Part shown: piece after piece, positions 11,514-21,900 of the stretch
How the letters are laid out: every line of letters starts with the position of its first letter
Position numbering within the stretch: position 1 is the stretch's first letter
Origin: Filosporella fistucella
Lineage: Eukaryota; Ascomycota; Leotiomycetes; Helotiales
Assembly (NCBI GenBank): GCA_030077755.1
Contig: JAQJZZ010000011.1
Location: forward strand, 1 to 64,000
Length of the DNA stretch: 64,000 bases
Reading direction: 5' to 3'
Made by a program: the position numbers and the translations under genes
Notes under the pieces: model-generated
Database searches by the model: none
Seen by the model: the letters and a program-made list of their open reading frames with translations, nothing else
What the model was told of the DNA's origin: nothing

Positions 11514-12954
11514 TTATTCCCCTTCCCAAAGTACTACAAGATCTAAGAGGAATGCATCTGCGACGATAAAATTCCTCCTGGAAATCAATTTCAGCATTTC
11601 GATAAGTGCGCATTTCTCTGCTTCACCCCTTGAACGCGCACCAGCTACTCGCAAAGGAAAGAACAAGAAGATACCCGCAAGCGACGTCCTTTCCAATGCC
11701 ACCTTCGATTTCGCGACAATGCTACTCAAATGCATCTCCACGTCCCCCCTCGAGATCCTGGGTGCGATGATTGATTCAAAGTCCGGGAAGTATTCGAAAG
11801 TGCCCGAGAGGTAAATACATCCCGCATGGTAATATATCTCAGCCAGCAAACTCCATGCATCAAGGGTAGAGTCTGGTCGTGCAGCATGATACCACTCTTC
11901 GAAGCATCGCTGGATTTGCAAGCCATCATTTGCTGCATCCACTAGGTCATTCTCTGATGGCAATCCAATTGAATGTTCATCCACGAGTGACCTCACACTT
12001 CAAACTTAGCCAAGATCGCGAAAGGTGCATCATACTTACCGAGCATTCAAAGATGAACATGACAACAAAATGTCAAACATTCTCTCCCTGGGATGAGGCT
12101 CGATATCCAGAAATATATCCTGCACAAGAGACCTCCAGGCAGGTTCATCCAAAAAGCTTGGTATAGAATAGATCAATGCGCGACAAATTTCGAAAGGACG
12201 GAGAGTGAGGAAGAAGGCCCGTTGACGGCCCACACGGTGGGCATCTGGACCACGCAGCTGAAGTAGTTTAGAAGTTCCGTACATGATATGCTTCAACCAC
12301 CCTTCACCAGATACATCATACATAAGCTGCAGCGCGTTAGCAATGTTCGATCTCATAAATGAAAGCACCCACCTCGAATATGCCTAGCAAGAAAGTAGTC
12401 CAGAGTGCCGATTCATCTTGCACTACTTTCGCCTGCTCGATCGCAAGTTGAACCTCGGTGATTGATGATCTGTATAATCTCAGCGAAGCTAGCTTATCTT
12501 CCTGCCTCTGCGAAAAGGGTGAAGACTCCAATCTACTCCGATCCAATGCACCAATTGCACCCACAGCATTGTAGAGACTCCGTGATCCTTGGAATGATGG
12601 GACAATGCTTTCCATATATACACCACTGAAATCATTTTTCTTCAGGAAATCCGAGAAGAATTGCGAGACAAAGTTTTCCGAATTGGTTTGACCGACTTTG
12701 GTTGCTATAGATTGGGGGTTATTTCCTCGCCTGGGGGTGTTCAAAACGAACACAAAGCCTGATGAAGATTTCACTGGAGGCAAGCATTCAATGTTCTTTT
12801 TGATGCAGTATGCACATGGCAAACCGCCTCTGCACTGGGAAAAGTTAGCTTATGCGATGGCAATTGGGGTTCTCCGGCAAACCTTGATATGCCGAAGAAA
12901 GCAAGCTTGGCATCGGGTCTGAACACTCCTCTTGTCCAAAGGGCCCAGGACCAT
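11514..12954 (-). CDS. Zn2Cys6 fungal transcription factor
   Basis: Model: exons 12954-12883, 12834-12373, 12326-12040 and 11991-11514; 432 aa. The introns are 46-48 bp, all GT-AG with CTAAC- or CTAAG-like branch sites. The first intron splits the DNA-binding cluster. Only after its removal does it read C-QA-C-FLRHIK-C-RGGLP-C-AY-C-IKKNIE-C, the exact C-x2-C-x6-C-x5-C-x2-C-x6-C spacing. The rest matches the middle region of fungal-specific transcription factors (GIFELMYDVSGEGW, YGTSKLLQLRGP). Short length and few residues before the cluster (17) are typical of compact cluster regulators. It is divergent from the secreted hydrolase gene at 13426 across 471 bp, so that gene is a possible target; this is inference. 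Confidence 0.85.
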
Positions 12955-13425
12955 AACGGTATCAGTGTAGTTGGATATCCTATATATCCGAAAGAGGAAA
13001 CAATGGAACGCGATGGCGGGTAGCCTACATTTTATATTGCAGGAGATTCGTATGTGAAGGGAGCATCAGTCATCAAATAAATAGCGAGGTCGTACCGAGC
13101 TGATACTGCTTGGCTACCAAGCCTAATTTGGAAGCATTTGAGCGCACTCCACACATGATGAGTGGGGCTGAAGAAACCATATCTACAATACATCTCCAGC
13201 ATCATCAATATATAGGAAATTGGTAATGGAAAGAGATTCGGCGCAATCATTTCCCGTGAAGGATAGGCCGGCATCCCAGCGGAATATTTGGCCCCACCAT
13301 GAAATGAATACGAGAAAGATTGCTCAAGTCTCTGTCAAAGTAAGTCCACTGAGTGAGAACATATTCTGGTATATATACTCCCACGCGCATGTACTGTTGA
13401 GTCCATCTTCATACTACCTTCAAAC
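12955..13425. promoter_or_regulatory. Divergent promoter region between regulator and hydrolase
   Basis: 471 bp lie between two divergent start codons. A TATA-like TATATATA at 13371-13378 is about 50 bp before the hydrolase ATG, followed by CCACGCGC and pyrimidine-rich sequence. Short frames here (for example 13032-13274, minus) have no support. Confidence 0.4.
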
Positions 13426-14544
13426 ATGTCTTCATTCTTATTCCTCGCATTTCTCCTTGTTGCAACTTTCAATTGTGTTGAGAGCATTGCGTTTCCCTCT
13501 CCAACAGGACCTTACAACACATCCCTCAGCACCGGCAAAATCATTGACCATGGCCGTCAGGATCCATTCAGTCCAATCCCAATACACCGTCAGATCATGA
13601 TTTCTGTTTTCACTCCAATTCTCCCCAAGAATTGTCAGGCTAGTCTTTCCCCATACATGACACCAATCACTGCGGCATATGAAGACAGTCGCCTGACAGC
13701 ATTTGGTCTTCCGTCTGGTATCTTCGAATCCATTGATCTTTCGACCTGCGATCAATGTAGCAAGGCATCCAAGCTTCCAGTCCTTCTCTTCTCCCCCGCT
13801 GCAGGAACTACGCGACTTTTCTACAGTGCCATATGTCAACAAGTTGCAAGCTTTGGGTACATCGTCATCATGATCGATCACCCTTATGATGTTGATATTG
13901 TCACCTTCCCAGACAACTCTACGATACTTGGATTGGACTTGGATGATTCCCAGATTCCTTTGGCGGTAGACACGAGAGCGAAGGATATGTCATTCGTTCT
14001 CAACCAACTTTCCAATCGAACTGCCGCGAAGTCATTGTTCCCCGGAATGAAGTGTGGACCTGATATCAAAAAGGTTGGAGCTTTCGGACATTCTCTTGGA
14101 GGTGCTGCGGCTGCTGAAGCAATGCTTTTCGACAAACGATTTGCTGGTGGTGTGAATCTTGATGGATCTTTCTTCGGGGATGTGGTTGAAAAGGGGCTGT
14201 CACGTCCATTTATGATTTTCGCTCATAGTGGCAAAAACATCAGTACAGATCCAACATGGGAAACTGTATGGCCGAAATTGACAGGATGGAAAAGACAACT
14301 TGGTTTGAAAGAAAGTGCGCATTACACATTTTCCGATTTGGCTAATGTCGTAAGTTTGCTTGGTTTCGGGGATATGTTGCCTGCGGAAGTCGGTGAGATT
14401 CTGGGCACGATTGAGGGGCATAGAGCTTTTGAAATTGTGACAACTTATATTGTAAGATTCTTTGATATGGTGCTCAAGAACAAGAAGGGGTATTGGCTCG
14501 ACGGCCCGGACGCCACTTTCCCTGAGGTGGAATTTGATCAATAA
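13426..14544 (+). CDS. Secreted PAF-acetylhydrolase-like serine esterase
   Basis: Intronless, 372 aa. Residues 1-20 form a signal peptide (MSSFLFLAFLLVATFNCVES). It is an alpha/beta hydrolase of the platelet-activating-factor acetylhydrolase isoform II type. The order of elements fits: LLFSPAAGTTR before the oxyanion region (about 120-130), nucleophile elbow GHSLGG with Ser223, acid NLDG with Asp246, and SAHYTFSD with His299. Length is normal for secreted family members. Several N-glycosylation sequons (NTS, NST, NRT, NIS) fit an extracellular enzyme. These enzymes cleave short acyl groups from phospholipids or related esters; the natural substrate here is unknown. It starts 471 bp from the divergent Zn2Cys6 gene. 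Confidence 0.9.
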   Translation: MSSFLFLAFLLVATFNCVESIAFPSPTGPYNTSLSTGKIIDHGRQDPFSPIPIHRQIMISVFTPILPKNCQASLSPYMTPITAAYEDSRLTAFGLPSGIFESIDLSTCDQCSKASKLPVLLFSPAAGTTRLFYSAICQQVASFGYIVIMIDHPYDVDIVTFPDNSTILGLDLDDSQIPLAVDTRAKDMSFVLNQLSNRTAAKSLFPGMKCGPDIKKVGAFGHSLGGAAAAEAMLFDKRFAGGVNLDGSFFGDVVEKGLSRPFMIFAHSGKNISTDPTWETVWPKLTGWKRQLGLKESAHYTFSDLANVVSLLGFGDMLPAEVGEILGTIEGHRAFEIVTTYIVRFFDMVLKNKKGYWLDGPDATFPEVEFDQ

Positions 14545-14875
14545 GGTAGCAAATGATGTTTGGGGGAGAAAAGGCAAGCATCAAGAATACAATTAGGGGA
14601 AGTCGTGTTTATCCTAGCTATTTATTCTGTAATTTATAGTTTGTGTAGTGACAGAAAATGAAGATGCTCTGTGGCGATATTGTGGTTATGTCCCACTGCT
14701 TGGATCCATGTCAGGGGCTTGGTTTCAAAGATCGCCTCGTCCCACCCCCTGAGCATGATCGCCGTAGTGCAACGAGGGGCGGTTTCAGGCACACTGCAGC
14801 TGAAAACCTTCCACTATCGCTGCGCGCAAACTTTCTTTCATCCCAACAAGATTAATCGGAGTACTATACTACAAA
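14545..14875. other. Intergenic, 3' region of hydrolase and 5' region of calmodulin-like gene
   Basis: 331 bp between two tandem plus-strand genes. It holds AT-rich 3' sequence with AATTTATAG-like motifs around 14630. Nothing else is recognisable; overlapping short frames at 14658-14910 have no support. Confidence 0.4.
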
Positions 14876-15601
14876 ATGGTGAGTATATTGTATTATGGAG
14901 GACACTCTAATATTGTGTGCAGGCCAGATACCTTTCAGAAGAAGAGATTAAAATCTTGAAGCATGAATTTGATCAATATGTAAGTATTTCAGATCGAAGA
15001 TGACCATAGCTAATTGACTTAGGACGCTGATAAAGGAGGTGGGTAAAGCTGCAATGTAGAAATTCAGCACCTAAGCATTCTAGGGAACATTTCGGTTGAG
15101 GAATTCGGACGTGTCATGAAAGCTTCGGGGCAAAACCCGACCGAAGCAGAGCTAGCACAGATTATCAAAGAAGTTGACCTTGATGGAGATGGGACTATCA
15201 ACTTTGATGGTATTTCTAGTCTCTCGACCTCACAGGCAAGATTCTGACATGTATAGAATTTATCGCGATGATGACTGGAAGAACGAGAGCCCCACCAGAG
15301 CCGATCGCGACCGAGGAGAAGGAAATTGATGAAGAAGCAGATCTCAAAACAGCTTGGAAAGAATTCGATCCATCTATGAAGAGCTCCATCACGTCTTCTC
15401 AATTTCGTCAATTGATGGCCAATCTGGGAGAGAATGTTAATGATGGGGAGGTGGATGAAATCATCAATTCCGTGGATGGTGAAGACAAGATCTCTTGTAA
15501 GTTGTTCAATTTTAAGAGATACGATCTAATTTGAAGTAGACCATGAGTTCGTTGAGTTTGCGAAGCGGAGGCAAGTTGATGATATCGTGGATGGATATTA
15601 A
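14876..15601 (+). CDS. Calmodulin-like EF-hand protein with degenerate C-lobe
   Basis: Six exons: 14876-14878 (the ATG alone), 14923-14979, 15023-15038, 15084-15209, 15257-15496 and 15540-15601; 167 aa. An intron right after the start codon is typical of fungal calmodulin genes. The order [51 protein letters not shown] follows calmodulin closely. Loop 2 is canonical and loop 1 nearly so. Loop 3 ([12 protein letters not shown]) lacks the final Glu and most ligands. Loop 4 (DGEDKISYHE) is two residues short. The central linker is enlarged with [15 protein letters not shown]. It is therefore probably a divergent calmodulin-like protein that binds Ca2+ only in the N-lobe, not the housekeeping calmodulin. 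All five introns are GT-AG and frame-preserving. It is convergent with the giant gene. Confidence 0.82.
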
Positions 15602-15908
15602 GATGCTAGGGTGAATTGTATTTGTTTGCAATCAAAATATGATATGTTGTTTGGAACTCCGTGGAACAGGTCCGGTCGTGCCACATGGTGACTCGATTGG
15701 TTGTGAAGATTGAAAATCTATCGCGGGGTGAAATGGAATGTCGTTTAATTCCCACGATCTGCACGGGAGTAGTGCCATCTAGGTAGCGATACACATTTCA
15801 TATATGTAAATCCTTACAAGATATTAAATACTTGAATTATTATCTATAGTGTCTATATTAATGACGAATCCATTCTATGATCAATTTTGGTAAGGAAATC
15901 TATTCTAT
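15602..15908. other. Convergent intergenic region
   Basis: 307 bp between the 3' ends of the calmodulin-like gene and the giant minus-strand gene. AT-rich in its second half (about 15800-15900), consistent with 3' processing signals on both strands. No gene. Confidence 0.4.
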
Positions 15909-18900
15909 CTATACCCAAGCCATGTCTGCTGCAAAATCATCCCATAATCCACTCCACTGACTATATGCAGTTGCCAAAGGCTGGTCCGTGATGAATAGTC
16001 CTCCGAATCCCCAGTCATTGATGATATGGTTCACTTCCTGTGCTTGTGTGGCAGCAGTCCCATCAAACCCATACACCAAGAACAAGCTCTTCGGTCGCTG
16101 GGATATTGTTATCGTATCTACTTGGTAGGACACTGTGGAGAATTCACTGTATGAAGTTTCAATGCCCACAACATAGTCGAAAATAGAGTATGCTTGCAGC
16201 ACACTACTAGTTTTGGGATTGTAAACAATAGGACCGTCGAAGTTGAGGCCCGCAAATACGGCCATTGCGCTCATGTAATCATTATTGAGAACACCTGATT
16301 GCTCGGATTCCTCGAAAAATATTCCATCCATGTGAATGTCCGCACTTCCGTAATTGCTCCAGTCTTTGCATGTAGTTATATCTGCTTTCACCTCATCGAT
16401 AGTTCGATTGGTGTAGCTTGTCGGGACATAACATAGCAGGATGGCGTTGGAATAATTCTGGAGGGCCGCGATGGCGGATATGTATGAACTGCTCGGATAA
16501 CTTCCTGCGACCCCTGGACCATTTGATGGGTTCACAATGACCATATGATTCAAACTTGGATAGTTTTGTAAGGAGTTATGAAGATTTTCCCAGGACCCAT
16601 TAGATGGCTCGATATACAACGGGACAACAAGAGTTCCTGTTGGCACATGGGACGAGCTAGTGCTAGTGGAAAAGGCGGTATTGGAGAATGTCGAGGCGGT
16701 AGAGGCGATACTGGCTGAAAATGACTCGCTGGCCGGTGAAGTCGAAGGGAGAGAGGACTTTGTGTTGTATACACTAGCTTCCACGGTCGAGGTTTGGGTT
16801 GCTGTTACTGGCTCGCGCGAAGATGTTGGAATCGTAAGGTAAAAGCTTGAATCTACGGCCGGGGTCTGGCTTGCTACTACTGAGTCGAGAGATGATGCTG
16901 AAATTATACTGTAATGACTTGACTTGCTCGGAGTTTGGCTAGCGACCGCGAGATCCGTGGAAGGGGTTCCAGGAGTGGAGACGGTTGGACTATGTGAGAA
17001 TGAAGATGAAATTGTGAAGTCGTTCAGCTCTGTATTCAATGTCTGACTTGCACTTGAATAATCGACGAGGGGGGAGTTCACGGCTGTTATTTCAGGTATC
17101 AGCTGGACTGTGGATGAACTTGTGGGGAGTTGATCCGGGATTGTAGTGGCATATTCACTGGTTGCAGTGGTCTGTGTTTGGCTAGATATGGTGTCTGTTG
17201 GCAACGATCCATCACTCGAGGGGCTAAGGGCTGAGAGGGAGCTTGCGAACCCCATTGATGGCTGCGTTGCCGTGATTTCCTCTATTTTAGAGGTCAAAGT
17301 CTGGCTTATGGATTGTAATTGGCTGGGAGTCGATGTATCTTCTGTGGGAATGGGATCGGAGATCATCCTTGTGACAGTGGATAGAACCATTGTGGTATAA
17401 TCACGTGGCTGGGTCGTCGAAAGTTCTCTCGCATACAGAGAATTGGTTGAAGAGTACTCTTCAAGTATCGTAAAGGAAGCTGAAGACTCCAAAGTCGGAT
17501 CTGCCGCAGTAGATTGGCTTGGTGGTTTGCTTGTCAATGTTGCAAATCCTGACTCTTTCGAGCTTGCTTGACTTGTCGATTCGGGAACCGTAATTGAAGT
17601 AAAAAGGCTCTCGATTGTATCTTGGCTAATGGTGACGCTCAAAGTCTCCGTAGGAAACCCTGCCTCTTTTGAAGTTACTTGGCTTGTCGATTCGGGACCC
17701 GTAGTTGAACTAAGGAAGCTTTTGATTGTGCCTTGACTGGTGGTGGCACTCAAGGTCTCCGTGGTAAATTCTGACTCGTTTGGACTTGCTTGGCTTGTCG
17801 ATTCGGGAATAGGAGTTGGGGTGAGGAGGCTCTCGGCTGCATCTTGGCTATTGGTGGCAGTCAGAGTTCCGGTAGGGAATGAGAGATCAGTGGATGAATA
17901 ACTATTCGATTGGGTAACAGACGCGGTTTTTAGCTCAGTTTGAGATATTGTTTCGCTCGTCAGATCTGAACTTGTGATCGGTAACTTGATATCTTCTACA
18001 GATGAAGTAATCGTTGTATACATAGTATCCTGGGCCGCTGAGGTGGGGCTGCTGTCCAATCCTGCCTGTGTAACTGTTGCATCTAAGGAAGATTGGCCTG
18101 CAGTGGATAGATCTCGGTAAGTACTTGTTGAGGTAGGTAGCTCCAAGAGAATATTGGGCACTATTCTGGAAATCATTGAGGTAATGCTATCGGCGGCTGA
18201 GAAAGATTGTGATATCGTGAAAATTCCCTCGGTAGAGCTTGCAGTTTCAACTTCACCAGTAGAGAATTGGCTGCTCGGCATTTCATTCACCGATGTTGTG
18301 ATCCCTGATGCTGAAATTGTTGCTGACAATGTGAAAGTGTCCTTGGTCGCACTTGCAATGTCAATTTCACTAGAGGGGAATTTGGTGGTCGATATCCCAT
18401 TCATCAAAGTTACGGTCTCTGAGGATGAAATTGTGTATACAGTGACCTCATCGACAATTGAAGAAATGCTGACACTGCTGGTGCTTGATTCTGCAGCTTG
18501 TGACACGGATGTTGACAAAGGCCGTGCGGTATTATCTTGTGTCGATATGGATTGGGAAGAAAATGCTTCATTTGGAGGGTTCATGGAGCTGGATTGTGCG
18601 GAAGGATAATCAGTAGTAGTGGTAGAAGTCTTTGACACAGTTGTACTGTACTTTGTTTGCACAAGAGTATTGGTGCTACCCGACTCCTGAATTACTATAG
18701 ATGCATAGTCGACAATCTTTGTAGAAGCTGGGGCCAAGGACGATATCCCTTCGTCCGCCAGCGTAGTGGAGTCTGCATGAATCATACTGAGGGAAAACTC
18801 AGACTGGATCATGGCATGACTCTCGGTTGGTTGGGGCATACTGGACGTAAGCGTAGTCCATATACCTAGCGATGAAAACTCCGTCTCAATGCTTGGTGCG

Positions 18901-21900
18901 GCTGAAGGTAGTGCCAAAAGAGACGATACACTTGCTTGAATGGGGTCAAGGGATGTCCGAGAAATAGAGGTCGATTCAAAGGCTTGCGTAGTGGAGAGGA
19001 CAGCTGTGTCATATGCGGTCGTCAAGAAGTTGGTAGACGAAGTTGGTATCGGGCTCTCTGCTTCCAAGCTCTTGAGTGTCTCCGGGTATTTATTAAGGGA
19101 AGAGGTACCAAGAAAGACGGCGGAGGGTTCTGCCGATGACAGAGCTGTCTCTGGAGTCGAAGCGATGCTGATGCCCGTTTTTTGGCTAAAGCCGCTTGCA
19201 GTTGTAGAGGAATGCTCCAAGCTTTTATACATGAACGTGGAAGGCTCTGTAAATGATGATTCCGTATCCAGTGTTGGATTAGAGCTGTACAATGTGTCCT
19301 GAGTGTTGGTAGAGGATGCCATTTCATGGGAAAAATCAAAAGATGATGAATGAAGAGCGGTGGAAATCGTTGTCTGAGGTCCAATGTCCAGGGTGGGGGA
19401 AATCTGGTATAAAATGCTAGAAGACGGAGCAGCGAATGCAAGCTGGGGGAGGATCGTCTTTGTGGTAATCTCGGATGACGCATATTTATCGGATGAAGAA
19501 AGTGAAGATGTGACAGCACTATCAGATAGAACAAATGGAAGAGAAGAAGAAACGTCTGTAGTAACCGCCGTTTGGGAAGCCAAAGAGAGTGAACCCGTGG
19601 TAGATAAGACAAGGGAGGATTCTGTCGAATCTCTGATCTCTGGGAAGATCACGCTTGAAGACAGGACGGTTGAATCAAGTATACTCGTGGACAAATACTG
19701 AGTTGCTGACGGCTCTTTGTAGTTGGTCTCTAAGCTCGATGCGCTTTCGTCTTGAGTGGTCATAGAGAAGAGAGAGTTGGAATTCGAGGGAAGAAGAGAA
19801 GACGATTCAGGAAGGTCTAACGCGTTGGTACTAGAAGTGGATAGAGATTGCAACACTACGCTGGTTGTTATCGTCATGACGTACTCGGATATTATCGGAG
19901 TGGTGGAAAGTAACTCCATAATCGTGCTTGGTTGCTCGGTTTCAGTACTCAATTGGCCAGTCAAGCTCTTTGAAATTGAACTAAAGTATGCTTCTGTACT
20001 GCTCCAAGTATCTGCGGTAGTCGGGAAGGGATTTGAGGAAGATGAAGGACTTTCAAATTCTAAGACCGAAGTGGGAGAGAGAACGTACAGTTCCGAAGTA
20101 GAAATTGGAATATTCTCCTGAGAAAAATCGCTGATCCCACCAGTGCTTCTTGCAGCAGATAAGGACCTCAAGAGAGAGGAGCTGAGAGTTTGATCACTTT
20201 CCAAGCTAGCACTTGATCGGGCACTTCGATCGGGAACAGGGCTGCTGGTGATTGCAAGGCTGCTGAAGGCCCCTTCATTTTCCGATGAAACCAACACGCT
20301 CGATTGGGCAGGCAGCACCACTGATGTCACAATTGAGAAACTGGGCTCCGTGGATGTTGAAGGGAAAAGTATCTGTTGAACGCTTGATATTTTCCCAAGA
20401 TCTGCAGGTGAAATGGTCGACTTTGCGTCCTGTAGTTGAGCCAGAGATGATGAAAGCTCCTTGATTGAAGACAGGGTGGTGAAGGCTGCCTCTTCAGTGT
20501 GTTCTTTGGTGGAAGGAGACTGTGTTGAAAAGTCTGCATCTGAATTATATGAAGAATGTACTGGCGTCACAATTTCGTCTTGAAGCAACGAAGTTGTGGA
20601 CATTTGAGGTGGAATATAGAACACGGTAGTACTGATTTCGATGCTGGTCGTGACAGAAGGTGTATTGAGTGAGCCTTGCACTGTGGTAACAGCATCCAAC
20701 GATGGTAAAATTGACTGAGATACAGAAGCTCCTTCTATTGTCACTAAACTGGAAAGTGACAAGGCACTTTGCAAAAATATTTGAGGTTGAACAGAGGCAC
20801 GGAGAATCGAAGTTGGCTCTGCTGTAAAAGTAGATGACTCAGGCGTGGTAGGGTATTGTGAAGAAACTGTAAACATGTCTTGTGATAACTCTCTACTGGT
20901 CATGAACGAACTTGCGGCTCCAGCCTCCAACTGTGTACTTTCTCTGGCTACGGAAGAGGAACTGGAAGGTGTTAGAGGATAAAGGGCATCCATAGAGTCA
21001 GAAGCCGCCAGATTCGAGGATAGAGTTGGAACTACATGTTCACTTGACCCAAATTCAAAAGCAGACATGCTAGAAGGGTTTTCGGTGATTGGAGTCGTGG
21101 CGGACAAGGTGTCGGAAATTGAAGTCCTAAAAGCTTGTGTTGGAGCAGTTGGTTCTGTATCTATGATGCTTGATGTCTCTTGGACATCTTTCGAGATTAT
21201 GACACTAGTCGAGAACTCAGGAAATGATGCTGAAAAGCCCTCCATTGTCATTTGCTCGTCTTGAATAGTGCTCATTGACGTCACTGCTGGCGATTCCGAC
21301 AATGTGGTAGCGACTGAGCTTTCGGTAGTCAATGTTGAAAGGATGACTGATGGCAGGGGCGTGTCAAAACTCGAAGTTGTATCTATGATATTCATGGAAG
21401 TGGTTTGACTTAAATCCGGTTCCAGCGACGATCGAACAGTGCTGAAGCTTGCTTCGGGGCCAAAATCAGATGTTCTCGCTGCCTGTAAGGTTATTGTAGG
21501 ACTTGAAATATCCACAGTGAATGCAGCGAGACTTTCGGTCGCTCTTGTCAAATCCTTCGATTCCAAAGTTGTGTCTTGAGCATTATTAGCCATGGGAGAA
21601 GCAAAAGCTTGATAAGTGATTGTCGCGGTTTCTACGATGTATGACGACTGTGGAGTCTTCATGAAGCCACTGCTTGTTGTAACATCTGCCATGGTGGAGG
21701 GAATTGCCGCGATATCGTTCGCTTCTGTTGAGGAAACTATGGAACTGAACGCAGTGTCGAGTTTGGACTCTGGTAGAATTGTAGAAGTGGGAACAGCTTC
21801 ATTTTCTTGTATCGATGAAGCTGTAATCTGCAGGCTACTGCTTGGTGCAAATTCTTGCGGCTTCGAAGAAGTGGCAGCACTCGCGCTTTCCGGTGTCAAA

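Noticed and set aside
13438..14577. Minus-strand frames across the hydrolase gene
   Set aside because: Shadow frames of a gene with signal peptide and full catalytic motifs on the plus strand.
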